DNA of 64,000 bases. It comes from Silene latifolia (lineage: Eukaryota; Streptophyta; Magnoliopsida; Caryophyllales; Caryophyllaceae). The stretch spans positions 3,302,001-3,366,000 of the forward strand of contig NC_133526.1 in the NCBI RefSeq assembly GCF_048544455.1, given 5' to 3'. The position numbers and the translations under genes are program-made. Of the stretch, positions 45,814 through 57,500 are shown one piece after another. Each line of letters begins with the position of its first letter. Position 1 is the stretch's first letter. Under the pieces are notes generated by a model. The model saw nothing but the letters and a program-made list of their open reading frames with translations. It made no database searches and was not told the DNA's origin.

Positions 45814-46206
45814 TTTTTTTAAGGTTTCAGGCTTACTAGTGTTGGACATGTTACGGGCTTTAGCCCATCAATTATCAATAGTATTTCTCGGAGGCCCATT
45901 GTTGAGAAGTTTATATATGCCGCCTCAAGAGTGTAATCACGTTCCATGCGGAATTTCTAGTCTTTCGTTTTGGAAATTAGTTTTTTCAGTTTTGGTTCAT
46001 AATTGAAATTGGGGGCTATAGAACGTCGTCGACATTTTATAACAAATCGTCGACGCTTTTCATAAAAAAGACGCCTCCTACCCTTCCTCTTCCTCTCTCT
46101 ACCCAATTCTCTCCCAAACAAACAACACTAAAAAAAAAAAAAAATGTTCTAACTCGGTTGGTTGAAGAACTACACGAAAAATCGACATCAACAAAACAAC
46201 GATTCA

Positions 46207-49200
46207 ATGTCAAACAACGAGCAATCCACATCAAATGCTAACAACGAATCTGAGGTACGTAATTACACAATCTATTTTCATTTCAATCGATTTAGTATGA
46301 TTATTGAATTAGATGTTAAGTTGATATATTGAATTACATGTTAAGTCTTCATAGAATTAGGATGAATGGAACAAACACGCCCAAACCCGTCGAAAATAGT
46401 TGTAGTCGTGTATATGGACGTGCAAACTCAAAGTCCCCCATGGTGATGGACGTGCAAACTCAACGTCCCTCATGGACTAGGATGTGTACATTCAAAGTCC
46501 GTCATGGACAGGGACTTTGAATTTCAATGTCCAGCATGGACAGACTTTGAAACTCAAAGTCCATCATGGGGAGGGACGTGTACTATTCACGTCCATGCTA
46601 GGTTGGGACGTTGAATGTTCACGTCTGTCATGGTGATGGACTTTGAGTTTCAAAGTCCGCTCCTGGTTCAGACTATTAAATTGTTTTTTCTTCATTTTAT
46701 TTACTTTTTTTCGTAAGTTTAGAAATTTTAACATATTTTAGCATGTAATCATTATTAATTTTGTGTTTTAACAGGATTCATTTGAGGAATTTGGTGGAAA
46801 CGATGTTAATTACAACCACCTATTTGAGACGGTTACATGTTTTGCGAGTCGGGATGAGGCGTTTGAGTGGGCTCAAAAAATAGCTTTTGATAACGGGTTT
46901 GCCTTAATAAAAGCATCAAATGGGGCCAAAAATCGTAAACAACCCGAGTTTCTAGGCTCTTACTTTCGTTGTTCAAGGTACGGCCGAACTAGAAAGAAGA
47001 TCGATCCCGATATTCCCGAGAAGCTTAAGAAGAAAGGGACACCTAAGTGTGAGTGTTTGTTTCGGGTTCGAGCCATTCAGAACCGGGCTAATGATATAAA
47101 TGGAAAGGAATTGATTGTTTGGAACATTTTGACCTCGGAGAAAGGTGGATATCACAACCACAAAGTAACAAAGTACAAAGACGGTCATAGGCATTTTGCT
47201 GGTTTGAATGCCGAAGAGAAAGAGTTCGTGAGGCAACAAGCCCGGGCGTCGATTCCCCCGAGAGGTATTAAAAATGGTCTTCATCAAAGAACTCCCGATA
47301 AACCCCAACCTACAAGCATCCAAATTTATAGTGCGGTTAACAAGTTTCGGCGTGAAGTTAGAGGAACACGCAATACCGCTCGACAAATGTTGGCTGTAGC
47401 CGTTGCTGCTAATTATGTGGAATGACACAAAACAGATTCCGAGACAAAGGAGCTTAGTCATGTTTTTATGGCTCATCCGGAAGCGGTTAAACTGTTCCGT
47501 GCTTATCCACATGTGGTTCTTATTGACTCGACATACAAGACAAATGTTTACAAAATTGCTCTTGTTGAGGTTGTTGGTGTAACACCGTGTGGTTCTTCCT
47601 TCTTAATTGCTACGGTGCTCCTTCCGTCAGAGTCGGAAGACGATTATGGGTGGATGTTGTTGAGATTAGGGGAGCTACTAAGTTGTACGGGTTCATCTAT
47701 TTCTGCCTTTGTCACTGATCGGGAGATGGGTTTGATCGCCGCTCTTGAGTCCCTTCATCCGAGCACTCCTCACCTTTTGTGTCGTTGGCACATTAACCGT
47801 GTTGTGGAGAAACAAGCACTCTCAAAGCAGAATTTGATGTGGTACAAAGATATCATAATGCACAGTCCAGAAAGCGGTTGAGACCGCGTGATCAATGCAT
47901 CCACCATTGATGAGTTTAGCAGCGCTTGGAAATGTTTTAGTGAAAAGTGGGAAGAGATGGCGTTTTATGTGATCAGTACATGGGGTAAATATAGGAAGAA
48001 GTTCGTGAACTGCTATACAAACCAATACTTTCATCTCGGAAACACGGCAACTTCCCGAGTAGAGTCCGCCCATTCACTTTTAAAAGCTTGGTTGAAGAGT
48101 AATAACCTAAACCTTGACACTATGTGGTTCCGTATTCATTCCATGCTTGAAGCGGAACACTCGAAGATTAGATATGAGCTAGAGGTTTCGAGGAGTAGGC
48201 CGCGAATTGGAGATCGTGTATTTTCATTGTTGCAAGGAAATGTGTCTATCAATGCCATTGAGATAATGGAAGAAGGGATTAAGAGAAGGATAGAGCTCGG
48301 AAATGTGTTGGAAGAGCATTGTGGATGTGTGCTAAGGGTTACTCATGGATTACCTTGTGCTTGTGCATTGATCCATTTGCAAAGAACGGGTAAGAGGGTC
48401 CATCTTGAAGATGTTCACGCTTTTTGGAGGACCTTGGAGTACGACAATGTTGGTGTACCACCAAAGACCGATGATGATGAGTTGGAGAAGCTGTTTGAAG
48501 AAGCTAGAGCTTGTGACCCGGCGAAGAAACGGGTAATCATTGAGAAATTGCGAGATGGTCTTCACCCGGAAGACGAGGAAGTTAAACCACCTCCTGTTAG
48601 AGAAAACCCCAAAGGGAGGCCGAGGGGTTCTACTACCCGGAACAAGTCGGGATTTGAGCATGCAAGGAAGAAGGCTGCGAAAGTTTCTACTCCTGCGACG
48701 ACATTTGTTCAACATACGGTGGGTGATTTTGATCAAAGACCGGTTGGTGCACCGTTGGAGTCCGGCTACACTAAGGGATTTTTGTCAACTTGGAACAAAA
48801 AGTATGCGGTCCCTGAAGAAGTACGGGATTTCTTTGATGGTTGGGTAGATGTCGGTAATGATAGTCATTGTGGTTATCGGGTGGTCTCGCATGCTGCGCG
48901 GGGTAGGGAAAGTGACTATTTAGTCATGGGAGAGTGGGGTATTCGGGAGATTAAGGCATACGAGTTGTACAAGGATTTTTTTGCTGATAGTTGTGTGTTG
49001 CCTACGGGTCTTACCAGATACGAGGAGGCATTGAGACGGATGGAGTTTACTAGCAGTGGAGGATGTGGGCCTAACCATTGGATGTACGGGGAATATTTGT
49101 TTGTCATTGCATTGTTGTTTAACTGGACTATTTGTGTCATCGCCCAGCATGAAGTTGGAGAATCTCGTACTTGGCATTGTAGCACATACTTACCCCTAAG

Positions 49201-49504
49201 GCCCACAACCCAAGTGACGAGGCCATATGGTGTTTTGTGGATCGTTAATTACCATCTCCATTGGATGAGATTGCATTGTCGAGTACCAGCGACAGATGCA
49301 CCGATACCCCCGATCGATCCTTTCTGGCTAGGGTCAAGAGACCCTTTGGTTACACCATATGCTGATTTGTACAAGACAAACATCGAGAAATGGCATACGT
49401 TGATGGGAACTACACCTAAAGTTTATGGCAGAAGACGGCGTTCCACACCAACTAACGAAGAAACTGCAAGGAAATTAAACTTTGATAATGCATTTAAAGT
49501 TTGA
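46207..49504 (+). pseudogene. MULE/FAR1-type transposase fused to an OTU-like protease domain
   Basis: Exons 46207-46254 (MSNNEQSTSNANNESE) and 46775-49504 share one frame. Order: FAR1-like DNA-binding region (ETVTCFASRDEAFEWAQK), MULE DDE core (VVLIDSTYKTN with Asp at 47525; FVTDREMG with Asp at 47717; RVESAHSLLKAWL with Glu at 48062), SWIM zinc finger (HCGCVLRVTHGLPCACAL), a basic linker, then an OTU-like domain. In that domain VGNDSHCGYRVVSHAA has the candidate catalytic Cys at 48869, and NYHLHWMRLH has the candidate His at 49259. The C-terminus KVYGRRRRSTPTNEETARKL is basic. Two in-frame TGA codons (47423-47425, 47879-47881) interrupt it; both could stem from CGA. Otherwise the frame is open for 900 codons. 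Confidence 0.85.
46405..46670. repeat. Left subterminal repeat array of the MULE
   Basis: About ten drifting copies of a roughly 25-30-bp unit alternate gacgtgcaaactcaacgtcc, gactttgaatttcaatgtcc and catcatgg words. The array lies inside the transposase intron. The matching array at 52790-53035 sits at the other end, so these are likely binding sites for the transposase. Confidence 0.7.
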
Positions 49505-49577
49505 TTATGTAATAATTTAAAATATGCTCTACTGTTATAACAATCATATTACTAATTATGAAATTACTGGAATTCAA

Positions 49578-49828
49578 AATAACCGTTAGAAGAGCCTATA
49601 ACCGTTATAATTCAAAAATGTCCGTTACAATTCAAAATAACCGTTACAATTCAAAATAACCGTTACAATTCAAAAATGTCCGTTACAATTCAAAATAGCC
49701 GTTACAATTCAAAATAACCGTTATAATTCAAAAATGTCCGTTACAATTCAAAATAACCGTTACAATTCAAAAATAACCGTTATAATTCAAAAATCGCCGT
49801 TACAATTAAAAAATAGCCGTTACAATTA
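49578..49828. repeat. Minisatellite of about 20-bp units in the MULE
   Basis: Twelve or so copies of the unit aaccgttacaattcaaaat, with variants gtccgttacaattcaaaa and agccgttacaatt, lie directly behind the transposase stop. There is no spacer diversity, so it is a plain tandem repeat. Confidence 0.85.
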
Positions 49829-49927
49829 ATAGCTTATAAATAGGCCATTCTATCAGACTTATGTGCCGGTAGAGTGCCCAACCAAGGAATTCTTTATCTC
49901 TACATCAATGATTTGTTGACTCAATAT

Positions 49928-50011
49928 ATGTCTACCCAACCTGAAGAAATTGAGGTTCAAGATCATGAAAAAGATAAGAAATCGTCATCTTCATCATCGG
50001 AAGATAACTAA
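49928..50011 (+). CDS. Candidate 27-codon ORF behind a TATA box
   Basis: Beginning at 49928 a short frame reads MSTQPEEIEVQDHEKDKKSS and ends SSSSEDN with TAA. A good TATA-like word (cttataaatag, about 49829-49839) lies about 95 bp upstream, at a fitting distance for a short transcript. The peptide is acidic and Ser-rich, with no known motif. It could be the first exon of a third gene, or chance. Confidence 0.25.
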   Translation: MSTQPEEIEVQDHEKDKKSSSSSSEDN

Positions 50012-50385
50012 GTTCGGTAGTTATTTAATTATGTTATGTTTTAATTAATAATCGTTGTATTTTCAATTTATGTCGTCGTTGCATTTTCATTTAACTACGT
50101 ATTAATTCCCGTTGTATTTTTAATTTATGTTTTATCTTATTAAGTGTTGTGTCTGTATTATGTCCTACTGTTAAATTGTATCGTGTTTTAATTAAGTGTT
50201 GGACTGCGTTTTAATTAAAGTTGTATTTTAATTAAGTTTTAAGTACTTTCGTTCATTTCAATGCATAACATTAAAAACACTAAAAATGTTCACACAATCA
50301 AAATATTCATACATAACGAAAGAGAATAAAAATATTCATACGCAACACAAATAAAAATGTCTGTACATCAGAATAAAAATCTAAA

Positions 50386-52062
50386 CTACGGGGTAAGCTC
50401 ATCATCATCATCATTATCCCCAGCATCATCCTCGGCATGGTCCTCGGCTCTGAAGAACGGCGCCATCTCATCCACCAATTTCCGCGCATATTGCCACTTC
50501 CTGTCCGCGGTAGGCTGTCTATAAATCTGTGAGAAATGACGACTAAGAGCTCGGGATACCTCGGGCTCCTCGCTCAAAGGAAGAGAGCGAAACTGAGTAC
50601 GGCGTGCAGGAGGGTAGAAGTGTGGGTGAGAAATCTTCCTATACCAAGTCATGTATCGCGTATCACTCTGAAAAGGCATCAAAGCCCGGTCAAACCGCTC
50701 TTTCAAAACTATCTCGACATCACTCAAACCCCACTCCAAATCAGGAGAATCACCATAAGACAGCTTATAGCCCAAGGTCGGCTTAGCCGGACGATAGTCA
50801 ACGATCGGAACCGCATAGAGTTCGGGATAACTCGAACATACCCGTCTTGACGGAGACACCTATCAGTCGGTACGGCTCTACTATATCCAAAAACCTAATC
50901 AAGCCCGAGTAGAGCGAAATACTGCAAGCCCTGTGAGGACTAACACCATAAGGGAGCCACGTCACGTGCTCCGCCCTAAGCCCGTCCAACCTCTCGCCCT
51001 TGCTCTAACAACCGAACATCTCCCCTAAACCTAGGAAGCCGTGACCAAGCCTCGACAAGTGGTCTCCCCTCGACATAATATCCGGAGTGTGGTCGGAACA
51101 TGGGAAAGTACTCATATATCCAAGCCTCAAGTAACGGTAGACAACCGCTAACACCCGACCCTCCCTACGCGAAGCCATCCCCAACCTGTCGATACAAGTA
51201 GGCCAATGTCGCGCCCCCAAGCATACGTGTCGATATCACTCAACCGATCAAACAACGCAACATACGGGCAATAACCCTATCACTAGACTTGTCCGTAAAC
51301 AAAGTCTCTCTCCTACCAACACCATCATGTAAGCCCTCGGATAGTCATGCTCAAGTTACCCGTCTCCGCAAGCTCTATCAACTTCTTAACCGTCACTCCA
51401 CCACCCTTGTACAACGGTGGTTTCACCTCTTTCAGAGGCAATCCAAATAAAGCAGCCACCTTCCTCTCATACCGATCTCCTCCCTCGTAGGACCGTCCTC
51501 TATAACCCTCATGCCATCCACCCGTATCCCAAGGATCTTCTCAACATCATGCAACAAGATAGTAATCTCACCAAACGGCATATGAAAAGTGTTGGTGTCG
51601 GGCTGCCACCTCTCTACAAAAGCGCTAATGAGGTTCTCGTCCAAACCGGTCATCAAAGAATGCCTCAAATGACCAAGGCCACTCCTACTAACTCTCTCCA
51701 TAACACCGCCACGGACCTTTATCTTACTTATCTTCTCTAAAGCACCCGGTCTCTCGTAACACGTGATCCACGATCTCATTCCCTGACCGGTCCAACTACC
51801 ATAAGCTACGTGGCCACCAAAGCTACGTAGGACGCTAAGGACACTCGGACCACCCTCAACCGGACCCGTAAGACACCAAGAATTATCCTGAGTCTTTGTC
51901 TTCTTCCTCCCTGTGCTACTAGATGAACCGTCACCAAGCGGCACATATCGACCTCTACCATCCCGTACCACCTTCTTAGGTGGTAGTACGGCGACCTCCT
52001 CGTCAAGAAAACGAGAGTCATCGTCCTCCTCCTCCTCCTCCTCCTCCTCCTCCTCCTCCTCC

Positions 52063-52100
<38 letters not shown>

Positions 52101-52388
52101 TTGCTCAACCACATGGTCAAAATGTTCTTCCTCCTCAACATCAGAATCGGCTAATGGCTGCCTAAAAAACGCACTCGGTAAATCCATCTTGGTCATAACG
52201 GGGTCGGAAGTAGCGTCGGGAGTAGGGTCAACAGAAGGGCGTATTTCGATGCCCTTACCCCTACCCCTACCCCGACCACGACGAGGCGCTAACGGTAAAG
52301 GGATACGCCGTTTAGAGCTCGTTACTCTTCGATCTTTCGTACGACCTAGTGAAGTCATAATGTAATCTTCGCTGTTCGACATCTGCAT
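50386..52388 (-). pseudogene. Plant mobile domain protein (MAIN/MAIL-like) of the MULE
   Basis: The longest open part is 52388-51432: a basic start (RRIPLPLAPRRGRGRGRGKG), a run of 12 Asp and then 13 Glu from trinucleotide repeats (51,990-52,100 region), and the plant mobile domain wording LGHLRHSLMTGLDENLISAF and FGEITILLHDVEKILGIRVD. The rest of the domain continues in other minus-strand frames down to 50386 (for example VLAVVYRYLRLGYMSTF near 51100, and PELYAVPIVDYRPAKPTLGY near 50800), ending in an acidic tail. About four frame changes or stops are implied. This domain occurs in transposon proteins and in the host silencing factors MAIN and MAIL1. Confidence 0.75.
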
Positions 52389-52399
52389 TTACGAGATTA

Positions 52400-52785
52400 A
52401 AAAGTTAGTTAAATAAAATAAAAACAAGTTTTCATAAAAAAATAACATAAAATTAACAACTTCTAATAAAAAATAAATATAAATTTAACGATTATAAGTA
52501 AAATACACAACTTCTAAAACAAGAAAAATAATAATTGCACATTAAAATAAAAATTATCAACTTTAAATACAAAATAAATACAAATTACACATTTAAATAC
52601 AAAATTAACAACTTTTAATTTAAAAAAAATATAAATTACACATTTAAATACAAAATAACAACTTTTAATACAAAACAAATATAAATTTAACCATTACAAA
52701 TCAAAATAAACAACTTCTAAAACAAAAAAATATAAATTACACATTAAAATTAAAGATATACAGTTTTTTTTTAAAAAAAAAAGGT
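52400..52785. repeat. AT-rich degenerate repeat
   Basis: Drifting copies of aaatacaaattacacattta and aacaacttctaaaaca, part of the upstream region of the plant mobile domain gene. Confidence 0.5.
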
Positions 52786-52789
52786 CCAC

Positions 52790-53035
52790 ACCATAGACGG
52801 ACTTTGAATTCAAACGTCCTACCATGGATCAGACGTTGAATATCAAAGTCCATCACCAGGTAAGACGTTGAATATCAACGTCCTTGCCCACGACAGACCT
52901 GGACATTCAACGTCCCTCCATGGTAGACGTTGATCTTCAACGTCCATCCGAACCTAGACGTTGAATTTCAACGTCCATCCCCTTCCCAGACGTTGTGTTT
53001 CAACGTCCATCCCCAACCCAGACCCTATAATCGTC
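52790..53035. repeat. Right subterminal repeat array of the MULE
   Basis: Eight or so copies of a 25-30-bp unit with caacgtccatcc and gacgttgaatttcaacgtcc words, each a near-palindrome around acgttgaa-ttcaacgt. It mirrors the array at 46405-46670. Confidence 0.7.
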
Positions 53036-53044
53036 CCTCCATTG

Positions 53045-53190
53045 CAGACAACAGACAACAAACAACAATAACTACATCGACAACAACAACAAACAACAAT
53101 AACAACAACAAAACACAAACAACAAACAACAACAACTACATCGACAACAACAACAAACAACAATAACAACAACAAAACACTAACAACAAC
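53045..53190. repeat. Simple repeat (aac)n/(aat)n
   Basis: Tracts of acaacaacaaacaacaataa words, including a longer internal duplication of the word acaactacatcgacaacaac. Confidence 0.8.
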
Positions 53191-53738
53191 AACGAGAATG
53201 AAGAAAAAAAGAAGAACGAAATTGAGGAAAATAAAGAAGAAACAGAAGAAGAAGAAGAACGAGAATGAAACAATAATTCATTCAAATCAAGCAAACATCA
53301 ATTACTAAACTAATGGAATTGAGCAAACATACAAATTTGACAATGTAGAAAATCGGATTGCACTTACTTGATTGCGAGAATGGAATCGAGAAGAAAAGGT
53401 GTTGCAATGGTGCGTGGTGTCGACGGCGGTGTGCTGGTCTGGCGTTGTTCGTTGTCGGTGGTATGGTGGTGGTGGTCGGAGGTGGCAGTGCGTGTGGGTG
53501 TCGGAGTTTTGGTGGTGTTTGGTTGAAAGGGGAGAGTGAAAGAGAGGTAAGAGGGAAATAGAGAGTTCAAGGGTAGGGGGCGTCTTTTTAATGAAAAGCG
53601 TCGACGATCCGTTATAAAACGTCGACGACGTTTCGCAACCCGGTTGAAATTTTCAAATAATGAAACTGTGGAGACAACCTTTAACCCAGTTTGGCACCAT
53701 ATGTATCCCTTTACATATTCTACCGGTGTTTCGGGTAT

Positions 53739-53884
53739 AGTCTGAATTAACAACTGGTCGATGGAATAACCAATTAATATTTATCTATCAATCAATATCA
53801 ATTCATATGGAAGTCTGAATTAACAACTGGTCGATGGAATAACCAATTAATATTTATCTATCAATCAATATCAATTCATATGGA
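53739..53884. repeat. 73-bp perfect tandem duplication
   Basis: The unit starting agtctgaattaacaactggt and ending caattcatatgga occurs twice in a row (53739-53811, 53812-53884) with no difference I could see. It lies beside the MULE end, in the 3' flank of copy 4. Confidence 0.9.
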
Positions 53885-54179
53885 GTATATCGATATCTAT
53901 CTATCTACGTAGGTAAGAAAGGGGTGTTTTTCGAGCAAATAGATGCAGACTAATTTTTACCGAATTGCCTAAAACTACGTAAAATTAATCCAAATAAACC
54001 ATATACAATCCTAGGTGGATCTAGCAAAATAACGGCTGTTGGAGACTCGGGTATTTCAATTGCTATCCAAACAAATTGGTCCAAACAAATTGATTAATAT
54101 TTTGAAAATAAGCACAAGTAAAGAGATTTTTGGTAAATAAAAAAGAAGATTACTTATCAAGTCAAAGGTTCTATAGGTA

Positions 54180-54375
54180 AACAGTCCGTCTTGCTTAAGA
54201 CCACATTATTTCAGACCACAATAAGACCACTCACAAGTGAGAAGCACATGGGTGGTAGGACACCCCCATGAACTTTTCCACTCACACCTTAAATGGGTTT
54301 TTTGTTAGAGGAAATGGTATTCGTCTAACTATTTCAGACGGATATGGTGGTCTGAAATAAGAATTTGTGATAGGT
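54180..54375. mobile_element. MITE with gacgg-type ends and conserved core
   Basis: The ends contain gtccgtcttgcttaagacc and tttcagacggatatggtggt. The core agtgagaagcacatgggtgg matches the elements at 8240-8425 and 60165-60345. It inserted within the word tctataggtaaa/gataggtaaat, close to the 3' end of copy 4. Confidence 0.55.
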
Positions 54376-54528
54376 AAATTATCCAAGGTCAAATTACAGG
54401 AAATACTACAACATTAATAATTAAACACATGCATAGCATAGCTATTGGCTAATCTTCCCTCATCATCATCCGCGTACCCTGCTCACGTCATTCTCAGCCT
54501 CTAAACGAGCCTAGTCCTGATTGTGGCA

Positions 54529-57500
54529 TCAATATGGGACTCGCTTCATACCGGTATAGGGGGGTGCCTGTCTCATACTCATGTTAACAGGGGGAGGTCT
54601 AGGTCTTGTCGTCTGTTGCTGAACTGGGGTATTATTGTGCAACTGTGTTTCTCTAGGTCTAGGACGTGTACCCGGAGTTCCAAGGACGTGTTTACGTGGT
54701 CCACTCTTCTGAAAAGGTAAAAGTAAATTTTAATTAGTATTTTAGCTCGACTTACGCACTACTACAACATTACTCTAGTACTTCAGGGCTCTCGAACCAT
54801 ATTATGCCATATTCAACAAGATTACAAGAGTCAAGATAAGATTGTAGGTTACTATTACGACACTCCTGAGACAGTCACCTGGTACAACACAATTACTTAT
54901 ATTTGGGGTTGTTCTTGTGGCTAAACTATCGATCAGCTTTGGGTGAAAATGCTTGGTTTTCTAAAAGCGACAGATTTGGTACTCTCGAGCCAAATCTTTG
55001 GACCATCGCATGGATCAGAACTCGAACCATGGTATTCATCTCGTTTATTGAGGGGTGCAGATTTGGCATCTAGGAACATTATTTGTAAACAAAAACTTAA
55101 TTTAGTAAAGCCTAAACCATGTCAATTGTCAATGTTGCACTGTTCTTGGAACAAAGACTCAGAGAGAGTAGTGAGAACCGGAGTGATTAAGAACGAGAGT
55201 AAATAAGCGGTGAACTGGTGAATGCAAGGTAGAAAGGCCATTAATCAATATAAAAACTTACATTGATGTCAGGATTCCTTTTAAAAGCGGGGGGTTCGTG
55301 TAAAGTTGAGGGGAGTCCGCTGACAAAGCTCAAGGACGATCCTGTAAAAAAAAAGTAGAAAGTCAGCAACATAAAAAAGCAGCAACATAACGCTAATACA
55401 TAACTAAAACTGTCAAATGTCACGCAAATCGCAATACCACTATTATTTTTCGACTTAAATAGCATACCAAATCTCTAGCAAAGGCTTAGAACAAAAATGA
55501 TTTGAGATCAATCGGTCACTTGAGATATGGTGTCAACCGTTTTATCTATGGAGTATATAAGTTGACACATCCAACTGATAAAAGAACCATAAATATAAAA
55601 TACACACAAGAAATTTGAATTAGAGCATTGCTAATTAAAAGCCCCTGGAACGACTATGAATCAAAGTATGTGACAATCAATGGCGGGATTGCATCTCACA
55701 AATTACTAATTTTCCTCCAAAATTTATACGCTTGCTCAACATGATGGAAATAAGATAAAGAATGTGTATATGTACCCTATGGCCTATACATCACCAAAAG
55801 CAAGAAGCCGAGCTAATTCCACAGTATGCTCATTAGTCATTAGCATGTTAGGCATAAGAATAATCAGATGAACACAATGAAAACATAAGATCGACCTGAA
55901 ACTATTATAGATCAACTAAGAGATAGACTTACTATTGTCATTGAAATTGAAGGCATCAATGATGTCACCATCCTCTATTCTGAGCATGTTTACTGTATCG
56001 ATATCCGTTAGCTTCAGTCCCTTGTAGAAAAAGCAGGTGGAGTCATGTTTTCCATTTTCGCTATCAGAGAAATTGCGCTTAATTGAACGCAATAACGACA
56101 CATCACGAGCAACCCTCACAAATGTGTCTCTCCTTTTGTGTGCACGGATGCACAGAGTTCGATACCAAATAGGGCTGCGCTGATCAACACCTAAGACACC
56201 GAATTAAAAATGTCATTTGCAGCCGTTATATTTTGAACATCCAAAACAAAAATGTAACACAGAAGTCATTCCAAGAGTTCAGTTAGCAAGATCACCCTAT
56301 TAGCTTATGCCAATTAAATCAAAAGCAGACGTAACGACTAACGACAGCAGGAAATTATAAAAACATCATGATTGTATAACATTTCAAGAGCAACATGAAG
56401 TCGAGAGATCATTAAGTAAGTTAATTGTAGATTGCTACTAATATTTTAACGACAGAGTTACTGCGTACAATTTGTCAAGAAATCTAGTTCCGTTGCCACT
56501 AATATTTGTGTAGATGTAGAATAATTACAGATATATTCAGGTTGTGTTTGCTTTTAAAGGCTATTTAAGTTGATTGTAAATTGCTCGTATTATCAGAATA
56601 ATCTAGTTCCATCGCTACTAATATTTGCGTAGAAGAATAGGTTATTCAAGTTCCAAAGAAACAACATTTCATACCTTCCTTCTAATTAATCACTGCAAAT
56701 AAGGCTATTCAAGTCCAACACATATGGGAAACAAAGTAATGTTCATGTTATTACCTACGCAAACAAAACACGAATTGCAAATCCATAATACCAAACAACA
56801 ACTAATCAAATACCCTTAATCAAAAACATAATTAGAATAACACCCGTGTGCGAGAAGGGATCCCACAAATTGCGGAGTAAGAGGTGTCAAATGCACGAAG
56901 TCTTGCACATCCATCAGCGACACACGGCAACATAATTAGAACGACAACACCCGTGTGCCATAAGAGATGTCAGATGCACGAAGTCCTGCATATCTGTCAG
57001 TGACACACAGCGATTGTTTTCGGATAACCATAAATGGGATTTACCTCAATAACTGCAGCAAGTAACTCCAACTCCATAATGGCGAAGAGGTATATCAAGT
57101 ATTCAAATTCATCAAGTCATTTTACTTTAGTCCATAATCACATAAAACCAACAAATACAAAATCTTCGGCTTATTTAGAAATAAAAACCCATAATTGTAA
57201 AGAAATCAACTCAACCAAAAGCTTAAGATGAGAATTAAAGTCCTAAGATTGGTTTCATAATCTAATATGCCCCCTCGCACGAATACCCTTTCGACTTAAA
57301 CTGTGAATGCAAGACAGAAACAAACTCAACAAAAAGGTTAAGTTCATGGTTGGAGGGGTATTTGAGATTTGAACTCGTGACCTTTTGGTCAGAGCAGCTT
57401 TGATAACCATGTCAAGAAAGCAACTTAACCAAACGCTTAAGCTAGGGCTGATGATAGAATATAAATATAGTAGTTGGACCTTAACCATCACCTTAAGGTT

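Larger units (their letters stand above)
46011..53643. mobile_element. Mutator-like element carrying transposase-OTU and plant mobile domain genes
   Basis: A 7,633-bp element. Its ends are inverted repeats of about 100 bp sharing cgtcgtcgac, ttttataac, atcgtcgacgcttttcat and aaaaagacgcc. The direct repeat ttgaaatt lies outside (46003-46010, 53644-53651), extendable to 9 bp with one mismatch. It holds a plus-strand transposase gene, a minus-strand plant mobile domain gene, a candidate 27-codon ORF between them, and arrays of cgtccatcatgg-type words at both ends. It entered the 3' flank of SUMO-like copy 4. The differences between the two ends are mostly G/C to A/T, as expected of methylated decay. 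Neither gene is fully open. Confidence 0.88.

Noticed and set aside
49578-49828. CRISPR-like regular repeat
   Set aside because: The units are contiguous with no unique spacers and lie in a plant transposon. It is a minisatellite.
51913-52365. 150-codon poly-Ser ORF on the plus strand
   Set aside because: It is the complement of the Asp/Glu run of the plant mobile domain gene.
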